From the NCBI GenBank assembly GCA_030220185.1, contig JASPKZ010004202.1:2898001-2962000 (forward strand): a DNA stretch of 64,000 nt. The letters run 5' to 3'. This stretch comes from Diploptera punctata. Its lineage: Eukaryota; Arthropoda; Insecta; Blattodea; Blaberidae. Positions within the stretch are counted from its first letter, which is position 1. The number at the start of each line of letters is the position of its first letter. Below the pieces are notes generated by a model that did no database searches, was not told where the DNA came from, and saw nothing but the letters and a program-made list of their open reading frames with translations. The position numbers and the translations under genes are program-made. This document shows, piece by piece, positions 52,679 to 64,000 of the stretch.

Positions 52679-55600
52679 TGAATTTAAAGAATGGATAAAG
52701 TCAGAAACAGCACAATAAAATAAATTCTGCAAGTTGAAAAAGGAAGCTTGTAAAAAAAATAGTTGTATGGTTCAAATTCTTCCCTGTAGGGGGAGAGCGC
52801 CTAAATATCTGTTAAGGTAAACCATGGGCTTACAAGAAGAATAAAAACAAAATAGAAGATAGAACGTTTGAAATGGTATGGATACCTCATAAGAATGGAA
52901 GAAGATAGAATACCAAAGAAGATCCTTGATTGAATTTAAAGAATGGATAAAGTCAGAAACAGCACAATAAAATAAATTCTGCAAGTTGAAAAAGGAAGCT
53001 TGTAAAAAAAATAGTTGTATGGTTCAAATTCTTCCCTGTAGGGGGAGAGCGCCTAAATATCTGTTAAGGTAAACCATGGGCTTACAAGAAGAATAAAAAC
53101 AAAATAGAAGATAGAACGTTTGAAATGGTATGGATACCTCATAAGAATGGAAGAAGATAGAATACCAAAGAAGATCCTTGATTGAATTTAAAGAATGGAT
53201 AAAGTCAGAAACAGCACAATAAAATAAATTCTGCAAGTTGAAAAAAGGAAGCTTGTAAAAAAAAAGTTGTATGGTTCAAATTCTTCCCTGTAGGGGGAGA
53301 GCGCCTAAATATCTGTTAAGGTAAACCATGGGCTTACAAGAAGAATAGAAACAAAATAGAAGATAGAACGTTTGAAATGGTATGGATACCTCATAAGAAT
53401 GGAAGAAGATAGAATACCAAAGAAGATCCTTGATTGAATTTAAAGAATGGATAAAGTCAGAAACAGCACAATAAAATAAATTCTGCAAGTTGAAAAAGGA
53501 AGCTTGTAAAAAAAATAGTTGTATGGTTCAAATTCTTCCCTGTAGGGGAGAGCGCCTAAATATCTGTTAAGGTAAACCATGGGCTTACAAGAAGAATAGA
53601 AACAAAATAGAAGATAGAACGTTTGAAATGGTATGGATACCTCATAAGAATGGAAGAAGATAGAATACCAAAAGAAGATCCTTGATTGAATTTAAAGAAT
53701 GGATAAAGTCAGAAACAGCACAATAAAATAAATTCTGCAAGTTGAAAAAGGAAGCTTGTAAAAAAAATAGTTGTATGGTTCAAATTCTTCCCTGTAGGGG
53801 GAGAGCGCCTAAATATCTGTTAAGGTAAACCATGGGCTTACAAGAAGAATACAAACAAAATAGAAGATAGAACGTTTGAAATGGTATGGATACCTCATAA
53901 GAATGGAAGAAGATAGAATACCAAAGAAGATCCTTGATTGAATTTAAAGAATGGATAAAGTCAGAAACAGCACAATAAAATAAATTCTGCAAGTTGAAAA
54001 AGGAAGCTTGTAAAAAAAATAGTTGTATGGTTCAAATTCTTCCCTGTAGGGGGAGAGCGCCTAAATATCTGTTAAGGTAAACCATGGGCTTACAAGAAGA
54101 ATAGAAACAAAATAGAAGATAGAACGTTTGAAATGGTATGGATACCTCATAAGAATGGAAGAAGATAGAATACCCAAAGAAGATCCTTGATTGAATTTAA
54201 AGAATGGATAAAGTCAGAAACAGCACAATAAAATAAATTCTGCAAGTGAAAAGGAAGCTTGTAAAAAAAAATAGTTGTATGGTTCAAATTCTTCCCTGTA
54301 GGGGGAGAGCGCCTAAATATCTGTTAAGGTAAACCATGGGCTTACAAGAAGAATAGAAACAAAATAGAAGATAGAACGTTTGAAATGGTATGGATACCTC
54401 ATAAGAATGGAAGAAGATAGAATACCAAAGAAGATCCTTGATTGAATTTAAAGAATGGATAAAGTCAGAAACAGCACAATAAAATAAATTCTGCAAGTTG
54501 AAAAAGGAGCTTGTAAAAAAAATAGTTGTATGGTTCAAATTCTTCCCTGTAGGGGGAGAGCGCCTAAATATCTGTTAAGGTAAACCATGGGCTTACAAGA
54601 AGAATAGAAACAAAATAGAAGATAGAACGTTTGAAATGGTATGGATACCTCATAAGAATGGAAGAAGATAGAATACCAAAGAAGATCCTTGATTGAATTT
54701 AAAGAATGGATAAAGTCAGAAACAGCACAATAAAATAAATTCTGCAAGTTGAAAAAGGAAGCTTGTAAAAAAAATAGTTGTATGGTTCAAATTCTTCCCT
54801 GTAGGGGGAGAGGCGCCTAAATATCTGTTAAGGTAAACCATGGGCTTACAAGAAGAATAGAAACAAAATAGAAGATAGAACGTTTGAAATGGTATGGATA
54901 CCTCATAAGAATGGAAGAAGATAGAATACCAAAGAAGATCCTTGATTGAATTTAAAGAATGGATAAAGTCAGAAACCAGCACAATAAAAATAAATTCTGC
55001 AAGTTGAAAAAGGAAGCTTGTAAAAAAAATAGTTGTATGGTTTCAAATTCTTCCTGTAGGGGGAGAGCGCCTAAATATCTGTTAAGGTAAACCATGGGCT
55101 TACAAGAAGAATAGAAACAAAAATAGAAGATAGAACGTTTGAAATGGTATGGATACCTCATAAGAATGGAAGAAGATAGAATACCAAAGAAGATCCTTGA
55201 TTGAATTTAAAGAATGGATAAAGTCAGAAACAGCACAATAAAATAAATTCTGCAAGTTGAAAAAGGAAGCTTGTAAAAAAAAATAGTTTGTATGGTTCAA
55301 ATTCTTCCCTGTAGGGGGGAGAGCGCCTAAATATCTGTTAAGGTAAACCATGGGCTTACAAGAAGAATAGAAACAAAATAGAAGATAGAACGTTTGAAAT
55401 GGTATGGATACCTCATAAGAATGGAAGAAGATAGAATACCAAAGAAGATCCTTGATTGAATTTAAAGAATGGATAAAGTCAGAAACAGCACAATAAAATA
55501 AATTCTGCAATTTGAAAAAAGGAAGCTTGTAAAAAAAATAGTTGTGCTGGTTCCCAATTCTCCCTGTCGGGGGGGAGCGCGCCTCCTCCATATCTGTTAA

Positions 55601-58600
55601 GGTAAACCCTGGGCTTACAAGAAGAATACAAAACAAAATAGAAGATAGAACGTTTGAAATGGTATGGACACCTCATAGAAGAATAAGATAGAGATAGAAT
55701 ACCAAAGAAGATCCTTGATTGAATTTAAAGAATGGATAAAAGTCAGAAACAGCACAATAAAATAAATTCTGCAAGTTGAAAAAGGAAGCTTTTAAAAAAA
55801 AATAGTTGTATGGTTCAAATTCTTCCCTGTAGGGGGGAGAGCGCCTAAAATATCTGTTAAGGTAAACCATGGGCTTACAAGAGAGAATAGAAACAAAATA
55901 GAAGATAGAACGTTTAAATGGTATGGATACCTCATAAGAATGGAAGAAGATAGAATACCACAGAAGATCCTTGATTGAATTTAAAGAATGGATAAAAGTC
56001 AGAAACAGCACCATAAAATAATTCTGAAAGTTGAAAAAGGAAGCTTGTAAAAAAAATAGTTGTATGGTTCAAATTCTTCCCTGTAGGGGAGGAGCGCCTC
56101 AAATATCTGTTAAGGTAAACCATGGGCTTACAAGAAGAATAAAAACAAAATAGAAGATAGAACGTTTGAAATGGTATGGATACCTCATAAGAATGGAAGA
56201 AGATAGAATACCAAAGAAGATCCTTGATTGAATTTAAAGAAGGTTGATAAAGTCAGAAACAGCACAATAAAATAAATTCTGCAAGTTGAAAAAAGGAAGC
56301 TTGTAAAAAAATAGTTGTATGGTTCCAATTCTTCCCTGTAGGGGGAGAGCGACTAAATATCGTTAAAGGTAAACCATGGGCTTACAAGAAGAATAGAAAC
56401 AAAATAGAAGATAGAACGTTTGAAATGGTATGGATACCTCATAAGAATGGAAGGAAGATAGAATACCAAAGATGATCCTTGATTGAATTTAAAGAATGGA
56501 TAAAGAGTCAGAAACAGCACAATAAAATAAATTCTGAAAGTTGAAAAAGGAAGCTTGTAAAAAAAATAGTTGTATGGTTCAAATTCTTCCCTGTAGGGGG
56601 AGAGCGCCTAAATATCTGGTTAAGGTAAACCATGGGCTTACAAGAAGAATAGAAACAATAGAAGATAGAACGTTTGAAATTGGTATGGACACCTCATAAG
56701 AAGGAAGGAAGATAGAATACCAAAGAAGATCCTTGATTGAATTTAAAGAATGGATAAATCAGAACAGCACAATTAAAATAAATTCTGCAAGTTGAAAAGG
56801 AAGCTTGTAAAAAAAATAGTTGTATGGTTCAATTTTCCCTGTAGGGGGGAGGCGCCTAAATATCTGTTAGGTAAACCATGGGCTTACAAGAAGAATAGAA
56901 ACACAATAGAAGATAGAACGTTTGAAATGTATGGATACCTCAGTAAGAATGGAAGAAGATAGAATACCAAAGAAGATCCTTGATTGACTTTAAAGAATGG
57001 ATAAAGTCAGAAACAGCACAATAAAATAATTATGAAAGTTGAAAAAAGAGCTTGTAAAAAAAATAGTGGTATGGTTCAAATTCTTCCTGTAGGGGGAGAG
57101 CGCAAAATATATGTTAAGGTAAACATGGCTTACAAGAAGAATAGAAACCAAATAGAAGATAGAACGTTTGAAATGGTATGGATCCTCATAAGAGTGGAAG
57201 AGATAGTACTATCAAAGAAGATCTTGATTGAATTTAAGGACTGGATTTAAGTCAGAAACAGCACAAGTTAAAATAAATTCTGAAAGTTGAAAAAGGAAGC
57301 TTGTCAAAAAAAAATAGTTGTATGGTTCAAATTCTCCTTGTATGGGGAGAGCGCCTAAATCTCTGTTAAGGTAACCATGGGCTTACAAGAGAATTGAAAC
57401 AAAATAGAAGATAGAACGTTTTGAAATGGTATGGGAACCTCATAAGAATGGAAGAAGATAGAATACCAAGAAGATCTTGATTGAATTTAAGAATGGTAAA
57501 GTCAGAAAACAGCACAATAAATAAATTCTGCAGTTTGAAAAGGAAGCTTGTAAAAAAAATAGTGTAGGTTCAATTCTCCGTAGGGGAGAGCGCCTAATAT
57601 CTGTTAGGTAAACATGGGCTTACAAGAAGAATAGAATACAAATGAAGATAGAACGTTGAATGGTATGGATCCTTCAAGAATGGAAGAAGATAGAATACCA
57701 AGAAGGTCCTTATTGAATTTAAAGAATGGTACGTCAGAAACACACTAAAATAAATTCTTAAAGTTTAAAAAGAAGCTTGTAAAAAAAATAGTTGATGTTC
57801 AAATCTTCCCTGTAGGGGGAGAGCCCTAAATATCTGTAAGGTAACCTTGGTTACAAGAGATAGAAACAAAATAGCAGATAGAACGTTTGAAATGGTAGAT
57901 ACCTCTAAGAATGGAAGAGATAGCATACCAAAGAAGATCCTTGATGATTTAAAGAAGGACGTCAGAAACAGCCAATAAATAATTCTGCAAGTTGAAAAGG
58001 AAGCTTTAAAAAAATAGTTGTATGGTTAAATCTTCCCTGTAGGGGGATAGCGCCTAAATTCTGTTAGGTAAACCATGGGCTTACAAGAGAATAGACACAA
58101 ATAGAAGATAGACGTTTGAAATGGTATGGATACCTCATAGATGGAAGAAGATAGAGCAAAGAAATCTTGATTGCATTTAAAGAAGGAATAATCAGAAACG
58201 CACATAAAATAAATTCTGGCAAGTTGAAAAGGAAGCTTGCTTAAAAAAAAATGTTGTATGCGTTCAAATCTTCCCTTGTAGGGGGAGAGCGCCTAATATC
58301 TGTTAAGGTAAACCATGGGCTTACAAGAAGAAAGAAACAAAATAGAAGATAGAACGTTGGAAATGGTATGGACACCTACTTAAGAATGGAAGAAGATAGA
58401 TACCAAAGAAGATCCTGTTGAATTTAAAGAATGGCTAAAGTCAGAAACAGCACCAATAAAAGAAATTCTGCAAGTTGAAAAAGGAAGTGTAAAAAAAATA
58501 GTGTTGGTTCAAATTCTTCCCTGTAGGGGGAGCGCCCTAAATATCTGTTAAGGTAAAACATGGGCTTCAAAGAAGAAATAGAAAAAAATGAGATAGAACG

Positions 58601-61600
58601 TTTGAAATGGTATGGATACCTCATAACGAATGGAAGAAGATAGAATACAAAGAAGATCCTTGATGAATTGAAAGAATGGAAAAGTCAGAAAACAGGCACA
58701 ATAAAATAAATTCTGCAAGTGAAAAAGGAAGCTTGTAAAAAAATAGTGATGGTTTCAAATTCTTCCTGTAGGGGGAGAGCGCCTAAATATCTGTAAGGTA
58801 AACCATGGGCTTACCAGAGAATCGAAACAAAATAGAAGATAGAACGTGAAATGGTGATACCTCATAAGAATGGAAGAAGATAGAATACCAAGAGGATCCT
58901 TGATTGAATTTAAAAGAATGGATAAAGTCAGAACAGCACAATAAAATAAATTTGAAGTTGAAAAAGGAAGCTTGTAAAAAAAAAGTTGTATGGTTCCCAT
59001 TCTTTCCCTGTAGGGGGAGAGCGCCTAAATATCTGTTAAGGTAAACCATGGGCTTACAAGAGAATAGAAAACAAAATAGAAGATGAACGTTTGAATGGTA
59101 TGGATACCTCATAAGAATGGAAGAAGATAGAATACCAAAGAAGATCCTGATTGAATTAAAGAATGGATAAAGTCAGAAACAGCACAATAAATAAATTCTG
59201 CAAGTGAAAAAGGAAGTTGTAAAAAAAATAGTTGTATGGTTCAAATTTTTCCTGTAGGGGGAGAGCGCCCCTAAATCTCTGTACGGGTAAACCAGGCTTA
59301 CAAACAGAATAGAAACAAATAGAAGATAGAGATCGTTGAATGGAAATGGTATGGATACCTCTAAGAAGAAGAAGATAGGTACCAAGAAGATCTGCTTGAT
59401 TAGTTAAGAATGGTAAAAGCAGAAAACAGCACATAAAATAATTCTGCAAGTTGAAAAGGAGCTTGTAAAAAAAATAGTTGTATGGTTCAATTCTTCCTGT
59501 AGGGGAGAGCGCTAAATTATTGGTAGTAAACCATGGGTTTAAGAAGAATAGAAAAAAATAGAAGATAGACGTTGAACTGGTATGGAACCTCATAAGAAGG
59601 AGAAAGATAGATACCAAAGAGATCTTGTTGAATTTAAAGAATGGAAAAGTCAGAAAGCACATAAATTAAATTTGCAAGTGAAAAGGAAGCTTGACAAAAA
59701 AAATAGTGTATGTTCAAATTCTTCCTGTGAGTGGTGAGCGCCTAAATATCTGTTAAGGTAATCCATGGGTCTTACAAGAAGAATAGAAACAAAATAGCGA
59801 GTAGAACGTTTGAAATGGTATGGATACCCTCATAAGAATGGAAGAAGATAGAATACCAAAGAAGATCCTTGATTGATTTAAAGAATGTATAAAGTCAGAA
59901 ACGCACAAATAAAATCACTTCTGCAAGTTTGAAAAAGGAAGCTTGTAAAAAAAATAGTTGTATGGTTCAAATTCTTCCCTGTAGGGGGAGAGCGCCTAAA
60001 TATCTGTTAAGGTAAACCATGGGCTTACAAGAAGAATAGAAACAAAATAGAAGATAGAACGTGTTGAAATGGTATGGACACCCTCATAAGAATGGAAGAA
60101 GATAGAATACCAAAGGAAGCTCCTTGATTGAATTTAAAGAATGGATAAGTCAGAAACAGCACAATAAAAAATAAATTCTGCCAAGTTGAAAAAGGAAGCT
60201 TGTAAAAAAAATAGTTGTATGGTCAAATTCTTCCCTGTAGGGGGGAGAGAGCCTAAATATCTGTTAAGGTAAACCATGGGCTTACAAGAAGAAATAAAAA
60301 CAAAATAGAGATAGAACGTTTGAAATGGTATGGAACCTCATAAGAATGGAAGAAGATAGAATACCAAAGAAGATCCTTGATTGAATTTAAAGAATGGATA
60401 AAGTCAGAAACAGCACAATAAAATAAATTCTGCAAGTTGAAAAAGGAAGCTTGTAAAAAAATAGTTGTATGGTTCAATTCTTCCCTGTAGGGGGAGAGCG
60501 CCCTAAATATCTGTTAAGGTAAACCATGGGCTTACAAGAAGAATAAAACAAAATAGAAGATAGAACGTTTGAAATGGTATGGATACCTCATAAGAATGGA
60601 AGAAGATAGAATACCAAAGCAGATCCTTGATTGAATTTAAAGAATGGATAAAGTCAGAAACAGCACAATAAAATAAATTCTGCAAGTTGAAAAAGGAAGC
60701 TTGTAAAAATAGGTTGTATGGTTCAAATTCTTCCCTGTAGGGGAGAGAGCGCCTAAATATCTGTTAAGGTAAACCATGGGCTTACAAGAAGAATAAAAAC
60801 AAAATAGAAGATAGAACGTTTGAAATGGTATGGATACCTCAATAAGAATGGAAAGAGATAGAATACCAAAGAAGATCCTTGATTGAATTTAAAGAATGGA
60901 TAAAGTCAGAAACAGCACAATAAAATAAATTCTGCAAGTTGAAAAAGGAAGCTTGTAAAAAAAATAGTTGTATGGTTCAAATTCTTCCCTGTAGGGGGAG
61001 GAGCGCCTAAATATCTGTTAAGGTAAACCATGGGCTTACAAGAAGAATACAAACAAAATAGAAGATAGAACGTTTGAAATGGTATGGATACCTCATAAGA
61101 ATGGAAGAGATAGAATACCAAAGAAGATCCTTGATTGAATTTAAAGAATGGATAAAGTCAGAAAACAGCACAATAAAATAAATTCTGCAAGTTGAAAAAG
61201 GAAGCTTGTAAAAAAAATAGTTGTATGGTTCAAATTTCTTCCCTGTAGGGGGAGAGCGCCTAAATATCTGTTAAGGTAAACCATGGGCTTACAAGAAGAA
61301 TACAAACAAAATAGAAGATAGAACGTTTGAAATGGTATGGATACCTCATAAGATGGAAGAAGATAGAATACCAAAGAAGATCCTTGATTGAATTTAAAGA
61401 ATGGATAAAGTCAGAAACAGCACAATAAAATAAATTCTGCAAGTTGAAAAAGGAAGCTTGTAAAAAAAATAGTTTGTATGGTTCAAATTCTTCCCTGTAG
61501 GGGAGAGCGCCTAAATATCTGTTAAGGTAAACCATGGGCTTACAAGAAGAATACAAACAAAATAGAAGATAGAACGTTTGAAATGGTATGGACACCTCAT

Positions 61601-64000
61601 AAGAATGGAAGAAGATAGAATACCAAAGAAGATCCTTGATTGAATTTAAAGAATGGATAAAGTCAGAAACAGCACAATAAAATAAATTCTGCAAGTTGAA
61701 AAAGGAAGCTTGTAAAAAAAATAGTTGTATGGTTCAAATTCTTCCCTGTAGGGGGGAGCGCCTAAATATCTGTTAAGGTAAACCATGGGCTTACAAGAAG
61801 AATAGAAACAAAATAGAAGATAGAACGTTTGAAATGGTATGGATACCTCATAAGAATGGAAGAAGATAGAATACCAAGAAGATCCTTGATTGAATTTAAA
61901 GAATGGATAAAGTCAGAAACATCACAATAAAAATAAATTCTCTGTCAAGTTGAAAAAGGAAGCTTGTAAAAAAAATAGTTTTATGTGTCAAATTCTTCCC
62001 TGTAGGGGGAGAGCGCCTAAATATCTGTTAGGGTAAACCATGGGCTTACAAGAAGAATATAAACATACATAGAAAGATAGAACGACTGTTTTCACTGGTA
62101 TGGATACCTCGAAAGAAGGGAAGAAGATAGAATACCAAAGAAGCTCCTTGATTGAATTTAAAGAATGGATAAAGTCATAAACAGCACAATAAAATAAATT
62201 CTGCAAGTTGAACAAGGAAGCTTGTAAAAAAAAATAGTGGAATGGTTCAAATTCTCTTCCCTGTATTGGGTAGATCTCCTAAATATCTGTTTTAATCTTA
62301 ACCATGGGCTTACAAGAAGAATAGAAACAAAATAGAAGATAGAACGTTTGAAATGGTATGGATACCTCATAAGAATGGAAGAAGATAGAATACCAAAGAA
62401 GATCCTTGATTGAATTTAAAGAATGGATAAAGTCAGAAACAGCACAATAAAATAAATCTGCAAGTTGAAAAAGGAAGCTTGTGAAAAAAAATAGTTGTAT
62501 GGTTCAAATTCTTCCCTGTAGGGGGAGAGCGCCTAAATATCTGTTAAGGTAAACCATGGGCTTACAAGAAGAATAGAAACAAAATAGAAGATAGAACGTT
62601 TGAAATGGTATGGATACCTCATAAGAATGGAAGAAGATAGAATACCAAAGAAGATCCTTGATTGAATTTAAAGAATGGATAAAGTCAGAAACAGCACAAT
62701 AAAATAAATTCTGAAAGTTGAAAAAGGAAGCTTGTAAAAAAAATAGTTGTATGGTTCAAATTCTTCCCTGTAGGGGGAGAGCGCCTAAATATCTGTTAAG
62801 GTAAACCATGGGCTTACAAGAAGAATACAAACAAAATAGAAGATAAACGTTTGAAATGGTATGGATACCTCATAAGAATGGAAGAAGATAGAATACCAAA
62901 GAAGATCCTTGATTGAATTTAAAGAATGGATAAAGTCAGAAACAGCACAATAAAATAAATTCTGCAAGTGGAAAAAGGAAGCTTGTTAAAAAAAATAGTT
63001 GTATGGTTCAAATTCTTCCCTGTAGGGGGAGAGCGCCTAAATATCTGTTAAGGTAAACCATGGGCTTACAAGAAGAATAGAAACAAAATAGAAGATAGAA
63101 CGTTTGAAATGGTATGGATACCTCATAAGAATGGAAGAAGATAGAATACCAAAGAAGATCCTTGATTGAATTTAAAGAATGGATAAAGTCAGAAACAGCA
63201 CAATAAAATAAATTCTGCAAGTTGAAAAAGGAAGCTTGTAAAAAAAATAGTTGTATGGTTCAAATTCTTCCCTGTAGGGGGGAGAGCGCCTAAATATCTG
63301 TTAAGGTAAACCATGGGCTTACAAGAAGAATAGAAACAAAATAGAAGATAGAACGTTTGAAATGGTATGGATACCTCATAAGAATGGAAGAAGATAGAAT
63401 ACCAAAGAAGATCCTTGATTGAATTTAAAGAATGGATAAAGTCAGAAACAGCACAATAAAATAAATTCTGAAAGTTGAAAAAGGAAGCTTGTAAAAAAAA
63501 TAGTTGTATGGTTCAAATTCTTCCCTGTAGGGGGAGAGCGCCTAAATATCTGTTAAGGTAAACCATGGGCTTACAAGAAGAATAGAAACAAAATAGAAGA
63601 TAGAACGTTTGAAATGGTATGGATACCTCATAAGAATGGAAGAAGATAGAATACCAAAGAAGATCCTTGATTGAATTTAAAGAATGGATAAAGTCAGAAA
63701 CAGCACAATAAAATAAATTCTGCAAGTTGAAAAAGGAAGCTTGTAAAAAAAATAGTTGTATGGTTCAAATTCTTCCCTGTAGGGGGAGAGCGCCTAAATA
63801 TCTGTTAAGGTAAACCATGGGCTTACAAGAAGAATAGAAACAAAATAGAAGATAGAACGTTTGAAATGGTATGGATACCTCATAAGAATGGAAGAAGATA
63901 GAATACCAAAGAAGATCCTTGATTGAATTTAAAGAATGGATAAAGTCAGAAACAGCACAATAAAATAAATTCTGCAAGTTGAGAAAGGAAGCTTGTAAAA
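52679..64000. repeat. 252-bp satellite array, about 45 copies, continuing past the window
   Basis: The first unit is partial (from 52679). Markers GTAGGGGGAGAGCGCC recur about every 252 bp, 45 times. In unit 1, 52765-52835 matches the 3' module of SINE S1, and 52856-52930 reads RLKWYGYLIRMEEDRIPKKI on the plus strand, the C-terminal signature of LINE ORFs, before a stop. The remaining 100 bp contain ATTTAAAGAATGGATAAAGT and AAAAAGGAAGCTTGT. Copies at 52.7-55.5 and 59.9-64 kb are almost identical; those between are full of single-base indels. A 70-codon minus-strand frame in each unit is a by-product. Confidence 0.97.

Noticed and set aside
52772..63977. Repeated 70-codon minus-strand frames in the satellite, starting MQNLFYCAV
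   Set aside because: They recur once per unit only because the unit is tandemly repeated and its length is divisible by three. They have no motif or start context, and they are antisense to the retroposon-derived content.

Overview
The window is a eukaryotic, AT-rich, repeat-saturated stretch of insect DNA. The dominant retrotransposon (C-terminal peptide WAGHVARMGNERRAWKLL, tail of repeated GTAA) and mariner-type transposases with a DUF4817-like N-terminus are of a kind I associate with cockroach and termite genomes, Periplaneta in particular. That assignment is from memory and not proven here. I found no host protein-coding gene, no rRNA and no convincing functional tRNA. Every long reading frame belongs to a broken transposable element, a microsatellite or a satellite.

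Layout. 1-13.4 kb: LINE 3' ends, a tRNA-derived SINE, a Penelope-like inverted dimer (1869-2870), two mariner-type DNA transposons (4556-5238 and 11407-12751), a piggyBac-type MITE, a small TA-flanked MITE and a 41-copy tetranucleotide run. 13.4-27 kb: a dispersed repeat split by a nearly intact CR1/L2-like LINE (13672-15468), several nested insertions with clear target-site duplications, and a mariner-type element (21421-23070) holding two head-to-head LINE ends. 27-38.5 kb: a 16-copy 38-bp minisatellite, foldback elements whose arms contain tRNA-Tyr-like sequence, further SINEs and LINEs, and a fourth Penelope-like inverted dimer. 38.5-45 kb: a chain of retroposon fragments separated by (AAT)n tracts. 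45-52.4 kb: more fragments, a second piggyBac-type MITE and a complete 1.65-kb foldback element. 52.4-64 kb: a perfect 13-copy 19-bp minisatellite, then a 252-bp satellite array of about 45 copies that runs off the end of the window.

The most interesting observation is that the 252-bp satellite unit looks like a fusion of two retroposons. About 71 bp match the 3' part of a SINE that also exists as dispersed copies in this window (480-855 and 47797-48145). An adjoining 75 bp read as the C-terminal part of a LINE reverse-transcriptase ORF. Next are four Penelope-like insertions built as head-to-head inverted dimers, each lacking the last 30-45 nt at one end, some with a hammerhead-ribozyme-like core. 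Third is a foldback element that carries a tRNA-Tyr-like segment with an intron-like insertion after the anticodon. The parts do not work together as a pathway; they record successive transposition, nesting and tandem amplification.
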